From: Acidovorax sp. 69
GTDB lineage: Bacteria; Pseudomonadota; Gammaproteobacteria; Burkholderiales; Burkholderiaceae_C
Direction of reading: 5' to 3'
NCBI RefSeq assembly: GCF_002797445.1
Contig: NZ_PGEP01000001.1
Coordinates: 2,604,501 to 2,668,500 of the forward strand
Length of the DNA: 64,000 bases
Below, in pieces: positions 46,343 through 54,449 of this stretch (position 1 is its first letter; each line of letters opens with the position of its first letter). The notes under the pieces were generated by a model. The model was not told the DNA's origin. It saw only the letters and a list, made by a program, of their open reading frames with translations, and ran no database searches. The position numbers were made by a program, and so were the translations under genes.

Positions 46343-46371
46343 GCAACTTGTCGGTATTTCCGACGAGTTGC
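46343..46371. promoter_or_regulatory. Inverted repeat between rhuM and hsdM
   Basis: GCAACTTGTCGG (46343-46354) and CCGACGAGTTGC (46360-46371) pair over 12 bases around TATTT, with one G-T wobble or mismatch. No T-run follows in either direction, so it is more likely an operator or mRNA structure 46 bases before hsdM than a terminator. Confidence 0.55.
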
Positions 46372-46425
46372 ACCCAATGAAGACGTTTTCTCTACACAAC
46401 GTGGTGAGAATTGAGAGCGGTTCGA

Positions 46426-47427
46426 TCATTTTTTCGGACGGCGTTTGATGCTGTTTTCCAGTGCCTTGAGTTCAGCCTCGTCCTGCCGGTCAGTTTGCAT
46501 GGCTTCTTGCTGTTTGCGGCGCTGGTCAAAGTCTTGGTACAGCGCCTCGGTTTTGGATTCCATCTGCGCGTGGCTGATGGCGCCCGCGTGCGCGAGCAGG
46601 GGGAAACCGTTGGTGCTGATGATCTGGTCCACGTTTTGCCGCCAAAATACCATGCGGATCTCCTGGCGGCTCTTGGTGCGCAGCTCTGCTGTTTCCAAAA
46701 AGATCACCACCAGTCGGTTCAAGGTGTCAATCTCGTCCTCGGACAGGTAATTTTTGGCCACCAGAATGTCCTGCTTGCGCACCTGCGCGCCCTTCCAATG
46801 CTGCAGGCCAAAGTTGGGATCGTTGCGGTCGGCCCGGGCGGTGACCAGTTCGGCTGCCGTCTTTTGCGTGACCGCGTAGAGCAGCTGGTTTTGCACGGTG
46901 GCAAAAAAGGTCTGCGTGGCCTGGTCGGTCTTGTCGTAGTCACTGGAGAGCGCAAACAGGTCGCGGACCTTTTGGTAAAAGCGCTTTTCCGAGGCCCGAA
47001 TGTCCCGGATGCGCGCCAGCATCTCGTCAAAGTAGTCCGGGCGGCCGTCGGGGTTCTTTAGCCGCTCATCGTCCATCACAAAACCCTTGACCAGATACTC
47101 CTTGAGCACAGTGGACGCCCAGCGGCGGAACTGCACCCCGCGCGGCGAGCGCACGCGGTAGCCCACGGACAGGATGGCGTCGAGGTTGTAGTGCGCCACG
47201 TGGTAGTTCTTGCCGTCTGCGGCAGTTATCAACCGTTGGTTGACAACTGAATCTTGGGCCAACTCTTGCTCAACGAAGATAGCTTTGAGGTGCTTGGCAA
47301 TGTTCTGCTTGCTGGTCTGGAACAACTCCGCCATCTCCAACTGACTGAGCCACACAGTGCCCAAATCAACTCGCAGCTGAATCTGGCTCTTACCATCGTC
47401 AGAGGTGTAAAGAATAAGGCCGCTCAT
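46426..47427 (-). CDS. rhuM: RhuM-family protein inside the type I operon
   Basis: This 333-residue protein matches the RhuM virulence-protein family: VWLSQLEMAELFQTSKQNIA (a helix-turn-helix-like start), YNLDAILSVGYRVRSPRGVQ and FRRWASTVLKEYLVKGFVMD. A C-terminal helical region contains EDEIDTLNRLVVIFLETAEL. The molecular function is unknown; the family is frequent in restriction-modification and defence islands. It starts with a four-base overlap of the PrrC-like gene. Confidence 0.88.
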   Translation of the reverse strand: MSGLILYTSDDGKSQIQLRVDLGTVWLSQLEMAELFQTSKQNIAKHLKAIFVEQELAQDSVVNQRLITAADGKNYHVAHYNLDAILSVGYRVRSPRGVQFRRWASTVLKEYLVKGFVMDDERLKNPDGRPDYFDEMLARIRDIRASEKRFYQKVRDLFALSSDYDKTDQATQTFFATVQNQLLYAVTQKTAAELVTARADRNDPNFGLQHWKGAQVRKQDILVAKNYLSEDEIDTLNRLVVIFLETAELRTKSRQEIRMVFWRQNVDQIISTNGFPLLAHAGAISHAQMESKTEALYQDFDQRRKQQEAMQTDRQDEAELKALENSIKRRPKK

Positions 47428-48641
47428 ACTGTTGCCGGTAATGGTGCGACAGTGGGTTTTTGCGAACCCGCAACTGCGGTAAGGCGGAATGCATAGCGGT
47501 TAAGGAAAACATGGAGAATTTCCCGAAACATTTTTTTATCAGTTGCTGTAATGGATTCCGACTCGAATACTGAATATTTCGCGTGACTTCGCACGTTCAG
47601 AAAACGCGCATAAAGTGCCTTCTTCGGAAGACCTTCAAAGCAAGTTGAAATGTGTTGGCGGCCAAAAAAAATAGCCGTCTTCTCAAGAATACTTCGCAGT
47701 GAATTGAAATGGTATTGCGAGATCTTTCCAGATTTCGCAACCGCACGCAGTTCCTCTAACGCTGCAACATGATGTAGAAATGGCGATTCGCTTGTATCTT
47801 CAAGCGTGTATGTCTGGGCTTCATTCAACCGGTGAAGAATGTATGCCTTCTTCTTTATGTCGACGTTGCTCTCAGGTGACCTTTTTCCTTTGAGTTCATT
47901 AAACATTACATTGAAAAATAGACCGTGGTGCGTAGATACAACGACCTTAAGTTTGTTGTCTTCACGCTTCAGTAAGCTACCGAGGCCAGCAGCAACAGCA
48001 ATGGTGTTTTGCTCGTCTAAGGAAGAGATGGGATCGTCAATATAGACATACTTCACCCAATCGTAGGGTTGCCCCTTATCCGCTTCAATGGCCAACTGCA
48101 GAATGGCCAAAAAGAAGCACCAAATAAAGATATTCTCTTCACCTCGTGAAATCTTGATGTCCTCAAGACGTCTGCGAATACCTGAAGTCGTCACGTTGCG
48201 AAAGAAGCGTATCTCTGCTGCGGCGTAATTGATTCTGAAATCAAAGTCTACATATTGATGCAGAAGAGGTCGGACCTGATCTTCAATACCCATACCATCC
48301 AGTCCATCGAAGAAATGAGACTCAGCCTTGAACTTAATCCTGCGATCCTTGTCTTCATCGAGATCATTGTCCCAATCGAAGAGATCTTCCGTAAAGGCAT
48401 TGAAGTAAAGCGTATCTCGTTTCTCTTCGTTCTTACCGAGATTCTTAAACTCCATCGACAATCGGGTTTTGCCCACACCGTTGTGTGCGAACACCAGAAC
48501 GAAGTCATTTTCAGCAACCGCAGTAGTACCTTTGCGCTGAAGTGTCTTCTTGCGCTTCTGAATTCCTTTTAAGTCTTTGCGGAACTTCCGTGCTAAAGAT
48601 TCCAAAGACCTGAATCTGGTGATGGTGGATGCCTTACTCAT
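47424..48641 (-). CDS. PrrC-like ABC-ATPase / putative anticodon nuclease
   Basis: This 405-residue protein has ABC ATPase motifs in order: Walker A AHNGVGKT (52-59), signature-like ISRGEEN (164-170), Walker B with D-loop YIDDPISSLDE (200-210) and H-loop STHH (236-239). The C-terminal part carries Arg316-x3-Glu320 and His353 (LRSILEK; NVRSHAKY). As known for PrrC and RloC, the tRNA-cleaving site is Arg-x3-Glu plus a His ~32 residues later, so the spacing fits. PrrC itself is ~396 residues and sits in a type I locus. It overlaps hsdS and rhuM by four bases each. Base composition is clearly more AT-rich than in flanking genes. Anticodon nuclease activity is inferred. Confidence 0.75.
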   Translation of the reverse strand: MSKASTITRFRSLESLARKFRKDLKGIQKRKKTLQRKGTTAVAENDFVLVFAHNGVGKTRLSMEFKNLGKNEEKRDTLYFNAFTEDLFDWDNDLDEDKDRRIKFKAESHFFDGLDGMGIEDQVRPLLHQYVDFDFRINYAAAEIRFFRNVTTSGIRRRLEDIKISRGEENIFIWCFFLAILQLAIEADKGQPYDWVKYVYIDDPISSLDEQNTIAVAAGLGSLLKREDNKLKVVVSTHHGLFFNVMFNELKGKRSPESNVDIKKKAYILHRLNEAQTYTLEDTSESPFLHHVAALEELRAVAKSGKISQYHFNSLRSILEKTAIFFGRQHISTCFEGLPKKALYARFLNVRSHAKYSVFESESITATDKKMFREILHVFLNRYAFRLTAVAGSQKPTVAPLPATV

Positions 48642-49864
48642 ACTTCGATGTCATCAATGGACGGGAAAAGTTGCTGCATCAGTCCTTTTTTGTGTTCGGC
48701 AAGAAATTCAAGTTTTCGAGCTTCACTACTGATCGAGATATCCAGATTCACTAGCCGCTCCGCAATCTTTCTTTGTTCCGCTACGTCCGGAAAAGCGCTT
48801 TCCCAGCTCTCGATCGCCCCCTTTGTGATGTGCATGATTCCAAGTCCGTTTGTGGTCTTGGCTTTCATTCTCTCGGTCTCATGCTCAAGCACGATGAAGA
48901 GAAACTGTTTATCGATACTCGGCTGCTCGACGACCTTCCAAATGTGGTAGTGATAAATAGTTTTCTCGCCACGCCAGACACGTGGCCCGAATGATGCAGA
49001 CCACGCATAAAGAAGGTCGCCATCTTCGCAATATTTCGTTTCATCCAGTTCAAGATTGGAGTGATACCAATTATTGTTAGTGAAAAAATTCCCAACACGC
49101 AGTACTTTATATTTTCCGGCTTCGAGAAGCTCTTCCTGTTTGTAAGCTCGCCCGTTGTAAAAATTCGCGGCAGAACCAAGGGTCATTTTTTTCCACTTCC
49201 CCGAATCCCGAAACTCAGGAAACCGCAGGCGGGGTTGGGTTTCGCCTTCGCGGGGGAAAAGCTGCTGCATCAGCCCTTTTTTGTGGGTCTTGAGCGCGTC
49301 CACTTTGCGGGCTTGCGCGGCGATCAGTTCGTCCAAGGAACGCAGGCAATCGGCGATTTTTTTCTGTTCGTCTGGCTTCGAAAGAGCAAGCGGTACTTCT
49401 GCCAAATCAGATGAATTGATTGCGGGGTAGCTTGAACCCGTGCATTTCGCTATTACGCGATCAACGAAACCATCAACATGAACGGCCTGATATAGAAAGT
49501 CTGCCGAATCTTTCGCCCTGAGTTGTGCGTATCCAGTAGAGGCAACGTATTCCAAGCCGTCGCTGGCTTTGAAATGAAAGTTGTTGCGTTGATATGGTCG
49601 AACAATCTGAAAAATCACATCATCGGGATGCAACAGTCTTTGCGCTCTGCTCGGCGCATCATCTATAGCAATAACCTTGCGCGCAGTCAATTTACCCGCT
49701 TCCACTGATTCAAGGTCGATATACACAAACATCGCGGGCAGCGCAGAACTCGAAGGATTTACTTCGCAGGCATCCTTCAGCCTCTTCCGAGACCACCCCT
49801 CCGCCCCCCGAAACTCCGGAAACCGCAGTTTAGGCACCAGCAGTGCTTTGTTCTTATTGCTCAT
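48638..49864 (-). CDS. hsdS: Type I restriction-modification system specificity subunit
   Basis: This 408-residue protein has two target recognition domains. Each is introduced by LRFPEFR and closed by a helical arm ending HKKGLMQQLFP, giving the pseudo-dimeric arrangement of HsdS. The two halves therefore each recognise one part of a bipartite site. Near-identical DNA repeats bracket both halves (see separate entries), allowing TRD exchange. The second TRD is AT-rich relative to hsdR. It overlaps hsdR by 11 bases and the PrrC-like gene by four. Confidence 0.93.
   Translation of the reverse strand: MSNKNKALLVPKLRFPEFRGAEGWSRKRLKDACEVNPSSSALPAMFVYIDLESVEAGKLTARKVIAIDDAPSRAQRLLHPDDVIFQIVRPYQRNNFHFKASDGLEYVASTGYAQLRAKDSADFLYQAVHVDGFVDRVIAKCTGSSYPAINSSDLAEVPLALSKPDEQKKIADCLRSLDELIAAQARKVDALKTHKKGLMQQLFPREGETQPRLRFPEFRDSGKWKKMTLGSAANFYNGRAYKQEELLEAGKYKVLRVGNFFTNNNWYHSNLELDETKYCEDGDLLYAWSASFGPRVWRGEKTIYHYHIWKVVEQPSIDKQFLFIVLEHETERMKAKTTNGLGIMHITKGAIESWESAFPDVAEQRKIAERLVNLDISISSEARKLEFLAEHKKGLMQQLFPSIDDIEV
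48663..48694 (-). repeat. hsdS internal direct repeat, distal copy
   Basis: This 32-base segment encodes the HKKGLMQQLFP arm at the C-terminus of HsdS. It matches the segment at 49254-49285 at 30 of 32 bases. Confidence 0.8.
49207..49228 (-). repeat. hsdS LRFPEFR-coding direct repeat, distal copy
   Basis: This 22-base segment before the second TRD matches 49807-49828 with a single difference, exactly 600 bases apart. Confidence 0.8.
49254..49285 (-). repeat. hsdS internal direct repeat, central copy
   Basis: This codes for the central HKKGLMQQLFP arm, 30 of 32 bases identical to 48663-48694. Recombination between the two copies would remove or swap the second TRD. Confidence 0.8.
49807..49828 (-). 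repeat. hsdS LRFPEFR-coding direct repeat, proximal copy
   Basis: This segment precedes the first TRD and matches 49207-49228 at 21 of 22 bases. Confidence 0.8.
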
Positions 49865-52800
49865 ACGCACTCAGCCCAGAAATATCCCGCCCCTGCGCGC
49901 GCTTGGTCAGCAGCGCCACCAGCTCTGTCATCAGCGCGGTTTCCGCCTGGGCACGGGCTTTCCAGCCCAGCTCCAGCGGGGCCATGAGGTCGCTCAAGGC
50001 CTCGCCATCAAAAATCATGCGCTGCAAGATGCCCTCCACAAAGGCTTGCAGAGCGGCGGGGATCAAGCCGTGCCGGGTGGCGATGCTGGCCAGCTCCGCG
50101 CTGTCTTTTTCCTTTTTAAACCGGGTGTAGCCGTCGCGGATGGTTTGTTCGCTCAGGCCTTCGCCGGCCTTCAGGGTGTTGATGTAGGCGGCAATGTCGT
50201 AGCGCTCGTTCATGAACTTGGCATCACTCTGGATGAGGCCAATGAGCTGCTCGCGGGTCATCTTCTGCTTGCCCGGCCCTTGGCTAGAGAAGCGGTGCAT
50301 CAGGCCCATGATGTAGTCGTAGTCGATCACCGCGCTGGCAAATAGCACAAATTCAAAGTCGAGCTGGTCTACCTCGGCGCTGGCTGCGCCGGTGTCGCCC
50401 TTGCCTTGCTGGGCCTGTTGCGCTTTGAGGCGCTGTGCTGTCTCCAAGTAGGCCCCGCGAAATGCTTGCAGGTTTTCTGCGGGCAATATCTGTTCGATGG
50501 CTGTAGTGTTGTCAGCCGTGAGGTCGGTGTATTGGTCTAGCTGGGTTTTCAGGCGCTGCACTTCTTTGAAGTGGCTGATAAACGCAGCGCGGGCATCGTC
50601 GCCCTTGAGGTTGTGCACGGCCTCGGGCGCGCAGTTGAGGCCCTGACTTTGCATGAAGTCAGCCAGCTTGGTGACCGCAGCGTCTAGCTTTTCAATCACC
50701 ACAGGGGCTTTGTCCACCAGCCAGATTTCGCGGGCCTGTTCGCTGGTCTTCTCGCCCGAGAACAGGGCAATGGCGGCATCTACGTTGTCTTGCTGGTTGC
50801 GGAAGTCGAGGATGTTGCCGTAGGGCTTGGTGCCGTTAAGCACGCGGTTGGTGCGCGAGAAGGCCTGTATCAAGCCATGGTGCTTGAGGTTTTTGTCTAC
50901 ATACAGGGTGTTGAGGTATTTGCTGTCAAAGCCGGTGAGCAGCATGTCCACCACGATGGTGATGTCGATCTTTTGGGCGGCGGGCAGGTCGGCATTGGGC
51001 CACTGCTGGTCTTTGATGCGTTTTTGCACGTCCTGGTAGTACAAGTCGAACTCGCTGATGCTGTGACTGGTGTTGTAGCGGGTGTTGTAGCTGGCCAGGA
51101 TGGCTTTGAGGGCGGCTTTTTTGCCCTCGGGGTCTTCTTCGTTGTCCTGCTTTTCTTGCGGCAGGTCTTGCTGCAGTTGCTTGACATCGGCATCGCCCTC
51201 GGCGGGGGGCGAGAACACGCAGGCGATGTTGAGCGGCACAAAGTCGGGGTCGGCTTCTTGTTTGGCTTTTTGCAGCTCGGCAAACAGGCTGTGGTACTCA
51301 ATAGCATCGTTAATGCTGGCGGTGGCCAGCACGGCATTGAAGCGGCGATTGGCAGTAGCCGTGTCGTGCTTGGCGAGGATTGCCTCTATGACGGCCCGCT
51401 TTGCCAGCGGCTCGCCGGGCTTGGGGGCCGTGGCCTTCTTGGTCTTAGCTTCTGCCTTGCCTTCTTCTTCCTTGGGCTTGAAGTAGTCCACATGGAAGCG
51501 CAGCACGTTGGCGTCTTCAATGGCGTGGGTGATGGTGTAGGCGTGCAGCTGCTTTTGGAAGATGTCTTCGGTGGTGCGCAGGCTGGCCTGTTCGTCCACG
51601 ATCTGAGTGCGGGTGGCGTTGGCCTCAAAGATGGGGGTGCCGGTAAAGCCAAAGAGCTGAGCCTTGGGGAAGAACTCTTTGATGGCGTCGTGGTTGGCAC
51701 CAAACTGGGAGCGGTGGCATTCGTCAAAGATGAAGACCACGCGCTTCTCGCGCAGCGGCTCCAACTGCTCTTTGTAGGTGGCGCGGCCATCCCTTTTTTG
51801 CTGCTGGTTGCGGTGGCTGGTTTCATCCAGCGCCAGGCCCAGCTTTTGGATGGTGGTGACGATGACCTTGTCGGCATAGTCGTCAGACAGCAGGCGGCGC
51901 ACCAGGCTGGCGGTGTTGGTGTTTTCCTCTACGCAGCCTTCTTGAAAGCGGTTGAACTCTTCGCGGGTCTGGCGGTCCAGGTCTTTGCGGTCCACCACAA
52001 ACAGGCATTTCTCCACGTCGGGGTTGTCCTTGAGCAGGGTGGATGCCTTGAAGGACGTGAGCGTTTTGCCGCTGCCGGTGGTGTGCCAGATGTAGCCGTT
52101 GCCGCTGTTGTGGTGGATACAGTCCACGATGTGTTTGACGGCGTACACCTGGTAGGGCCGCATCATCAGCAGCTTTTGCTCAGAGGCCACCAGCACCATG
52201 TAGCGGGCGAGCGTTTGGCCTAGCGTGCATTTGACGAGGAAGCTGTCGGCAAAGTCGTCCAGGTGGGTGATCTTTTTATTCGCCTCATCGGCAAACTGGT
52301 AGATGGGCAAAAAGCGCTCGTCGGCGTTGAACGCGAAGTGGCGCGCGTTGTTGTTGGCAAAGTAGTAGGTGCTGGCCCTGTTGCTGACGATAAACAGCTG
52401 CAAAAAGCACAGCAGCGTTTTGCTGTAGCCATTGCCGGGGTCGTTTTTATAGTCAACGATCTGCTCCATGGCCCTGCGAGGGTTGATGGTGAGCGTTTTC
52501 AGCTCTACCTGCACGCACGGCACGCCGTTAATGAGGATCAGAACGTCAAACCGATGGTGGCTGTTGTCGGTATTAATGCGCAGCTGGTTGACCACCTCAA
52601 AGGTGTTTTTGCACCAGTCTTTAATGTTGACCAGGGTGTAGTTCAGCGGCGTGCCGTCTTCGCGGGTGAACGAATTGATGCTGCGCAGGGTCTTGGCGGC
52701 GGTGAAAACGTCGGGGGTGACGATTTCGTCCAGCAGGCGGGCGAACTCGCCGTCTGACAGGTTGACTCGGTTCAGGGCTTCAAACTTCTCACGGAAATTT

Positions 52801-52952
52801 TTCTCAAGCGAGGCACGGTCGCGAATGTCGGCGCGGTATTCGTATTTCAGGCCCTGCAGCTTGCCGATGAAGCCGTATTCAATCTGCTGTTCCTTGACGG
52901 CATGAATCGGAGCGCCGGGCGCGGGGGCGTAGGTGGGCGTAGATGGAGGCAT
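49854..52952 (-). CDS. hsdR: Type I restriction enzyme motor and endonuclease subunit
   Basis: This 1032-residue protein begins with the PD-(D/E)xK nuclease region (Asp136, Glu150-x-Lys152 in RFDVLILINGVPCVQVELK). The helicase motor has Walker A TTGSGKT near 291-297, the DECHRSQFG box near 410 and later LLTGFDSKYLNTLYVDK. The C-terminal ~200 residues form the HsdM-contact region. It translocates DNA after HsdMS binds an unmethylated site and cuts far away. It is the first gene of the five-gene operon; the promoter should lie in 52953-53098, where no clear -35/-10 pair was recognised. Confidence 0.94.
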   Translation of the reverse strand: MPPSTPTYAPAPGAPIHAVKEQQIEYGFIGKLQGLKYEYRADIRDRASLEKNFREKFEALNRVNLSDGEFARLLDEIVTPDVFTAAKTLRSINSFTREDGTPLNYTLVNIKDWCKNTFEVVNQLRINTDNSHHRFDVLILINGVPCVQVELKTLTINPRRAMEQIVDYKNDPGNGYSKTLLCFLQLFIVSNRASTYYFANNNARHFAFNADERFLPIYQFADEANKKITHLDDFADSFLVKCTLGQTLARYMVLVASEQKLLMMRPYQVYAVKHIVDCIHHNSGNGYIWHTTGSGKTLTSFKASTLLKDNPDVEKCLFVVDRKDLDRQTREEFNRFQEGCVEENTNTASLVRRLLSDDYADKVIVTTIQKLGLALDETSHRNQQQKRDGRATYKEQLEPLREKRVVFIFDECHRSQFGANHDAIKEFFPKAQLFGFTGTPIFEANATRTQIVDEQASLRTTEDIFQKQLHAYTITHAIEDANVLRFHVDYFKPKEEEGKAEAKTKKATAPKPGEPLAKRAVIEAILAKHDTATANRRFNAVLATASINDAIEYHSLFAELQKAKQEADPDFVPLNIACVFSPPAEGDADVKQLQQDLPQEKQDNEEDPEGKKAALKAILASYNTRYNTSHSISEFDLYYQDVQKRIKDQQWPNADLPAAQKIDITIVVDMLLTGFDSKYLNTLYVDKNLKHHGLIQAFSRTNRVLNGTKPYGNILDFRNQQDNVDAAIALFSGEKTSEQAREIWLVDKAPVVIEKLDAAVTKLADFMQSQGLNCAPEAVHNLKGDDARAAFISHFKEVQRLKTQLDQYTDLTADNTTAIEQILPAENLQAFRGAYLETAQRLKAQQAQQGKGDTGAASAEVDQLDFEFVLFASAVIDYDYIMGLMHRFSSQGPGKQKMTREQLIGLIQSDAKFMNERYDIAAYINTLKAGEGLSEQTIRDGYTRFKKEKDSAELASIATRHGLIPAALQAFVEGILQRMIFDGEALSDLMAPLELGWKARAQAETALMTELVALLTKRAQGRDISGLSAYEQ

Positions 52953-53098
52953 GGTTTTGCGAAAGCGGTACCGACTAACTTTGGGCTATTCGATAGATGT
53001 AGAGCACCGGAGATTGTGACGCCTCGGGCGGCCTCCCTCGCGCCCTTGAAGGCGCCATCCGCGATGACGGCGGAGTCGCCGTTCTGCGGAACCCACCT

Positions 53099-54172
53099 CT
53101 AAGGCAAATTCTCCCGAAAAATCACCTGGCTCCGCGTCGTCTCCACCCCACTCGTCGGCTCCCGCCCATCCCGCACATTCGCAAAAATCCGCACGCAGTT
53201 CATCACCGCGCCCTGCGGGTTCTGGGTGATCACTGCATCCATCGTTCCGTCGATCAGCAGCGCCCGCGTATCCGGCGTGAGGCCGTGGCCGATGAACACG
53301 ATCTTGCGGTCTGCGCCCGCCTCTTTCAGCGCCCGGCCAATGCCTTCGGCCCCGCCGCCGATGTTGTAGATGCCTGCCAGGTCGTCGTGCTGCTCCAGCA
53401 GCGCGCGGGCTTGGCGGTAATTGCGTTCGGCGTCGTCCTGGCCTTCGCGCACGCCCACCACCTGCACCAGGGGGAACTGTTCTTCAAACAGGTGCAAAAA
53501 GCCCGCCTCGCGCTCCTCGTGGGCGCGGTAGCGCAATGAGCCAACAATCATCGCCACATGCGCCTTGCGGCTGTGGGCCAGCGGGCCCATGAAGCGGGCG
53601 ATCAGGTAGGCGGCGGTGCGGCCTGCGGCGCGGTTGTCCAGGCCCACGTAGGCCACGCGGCGCGAGTTGGATAGGTCTGAAATCAAAGTGACGGTGGGCA
53701 CGCCCTGCTCTGCCAGCTGGGCCACGGCCTCGCGCACCACGGGGTGCTCCAGCGCCATGAAGGCGATGCCGTCGCAGCGTTTGCCGTAGTGCAGCAGTGC
53801 TTTGGCCAAGGCGTCGGGGTTAAAGCTTTCGATGTACGCCGCCTGGCAGCGCACGTTGAACGGTGCCCAGTGGTCTTGCGCGTAGCCGATCACGTCGCCC
53901 AGCATTTGCAGAAAGCGGTTGCTGCCCTCGGGGATCAGCACCATCAGGCGCAGGGGCTGGGGTTGCAGCGCTGCGTGCACCTCAGCCTGCGGCAGGTAGC
54001 CCAGGGTGGCAGCGGCCTGCAGCACCCGCTGCGCGGTGGCGTTGCGCACGCCCGAGCGCTGGTTCAGCACCCGGTCGACCGTGGCTGTGGAGACGCCGGA
54101 CAGCTGGGCAATATCGGGGATGCGCGGGCTGCGAGGGGCCTGAACAGGTAATGAGGTGGGTGATTGGGCCAT
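53099..54172 (-). CDS. LacI-family transcriptional regulator of the RuBisCO-like cluster
   Basis: This 357-residue regulator has a LacI helix-turn-helix (IPDIAQLSGVSTATVDRVLN) with hinge region, then a periplasmic-binding-protein-like effector domain of the Peripla_BP_4 type (VLIPEGSNRFLQML; VAYVGLDNRAAGRTAAYLI). The effector is probably a sugar or sugar acid. It is divergent from the ABC transporter genes, and the shared 277-base gap holds paired CCATCA motifs that are likely operators. Confidence 0.9.
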   Translation of the reverse strand: MAQSPTSLPVQAPRSPRIPDIAQLSGVSTATVDRVLNQRSGVRNATAQRVLQAAATLGYLPQAEVHAALQPQPLRLMVLIPEGSNRFLQMLGDVIGYAQDHWAPFNVRCQAAYIESFNPDALAKALLHYGKRCDGIAFMALEHPVVREAVAQLAEQGVPTVTLISDLSNSRRVAYVGLDNRAAGRTAAYLIARFMGPLAHSRKAHVAMIVGSLRYRAHEEREAGFLHLFEEQFPLVQVVGVREGQDDAERNYRQARALLEQHDDLAGIYNIGGGAEGIGRALKEAGADRKIVFIGHGLTPDTRALLIDGTMDAVITQNPQGAVMNCVRIFANVRDGREPTSGVETTRSQVIFRENLP

Positions 54173-54181
54173 GATTCAATT

Positions 54182-54275
54182 CCATCAAAAACCATCATCT
54201 ATTTTGCTGGTATTTGATGGGTTCCGCGGATAGTATCACTGGGCGTTCGATGCTGAAAGGCATCAGAAACCATCA
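54182..54275. promoter_or_regulatory. Two copies of a 16-base operator-like element
   Basis: CCATCAAAAACCATCA (54182-54197) and GCATCAGAAACCATCA (54260-54275) agree at 14 of 16 bases. Each contains two CATCA boxes 10 bases apart, and an inverted TGATGG is at 54215-54220. They flank the likely promoters of lacI and of the transporter operon, a layout consistent with looping repression by the LacI-family protein. Confidence 0.6.
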
Positions 54276-54326
54276 GTAAAAACCCTAGGTTGCAACGGCC
54301 AAGACCGATTGCGCAGGAGACAAGAC

Positions 54327-54431
54327 ATGCCTGATACCCCCACCCTTGCCGCGTGCCGCGCCCCGGGCTTGCCCGTGCCGTTCGTGCCGTTTGTGCCGTT
54401 CGCGACCAGGCGCCCCGCCTGCGTGCGCTGA
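54327..54431 (+). CDS. Possible 34-residue leader peptide ahead of the transporter operon
   Basis: An ATG at 54327 with GGAG seven bases upstream, the best ribosome binding site in the region, opens a 34-codon frame that reads MPDTPTLAACRAPG and then a VPFVPFVPF repeat, ending at TGA 54431. The repeat is encoded by three 9-base GTGCCGTTC units (54375-54401). The first permease starts 18 bases later without its own ribosome binding site, so translation coupling is plausible. It could be a real leader peptide or the leftover start of a lost gene. Confidence 0.5.
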   Translation: MPDTPTLAACRAPGLPVPFVPFVPFATRRPACVR

Positions 54432-54449
54432 AGCATCGCCGCCGCGCCC

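Noticed and set aside
47424..48641. Interpretation of the ATPase as an SMC/Wadjet-type or plain RecF-like protein
   Set aside because: It is too short for a coiled-coil SMC, and the C-terminal Arg-x3-Glu...His pattern and type I context fit PrrC better.
50790..52223. 477-codon plus-strand frame opposite hsdR
   Set aside because: Composition is dominated by Val, Gly, Leu and Phe, as expected for the complement of hsdR coding sequence; no motif or ribosome binding site.
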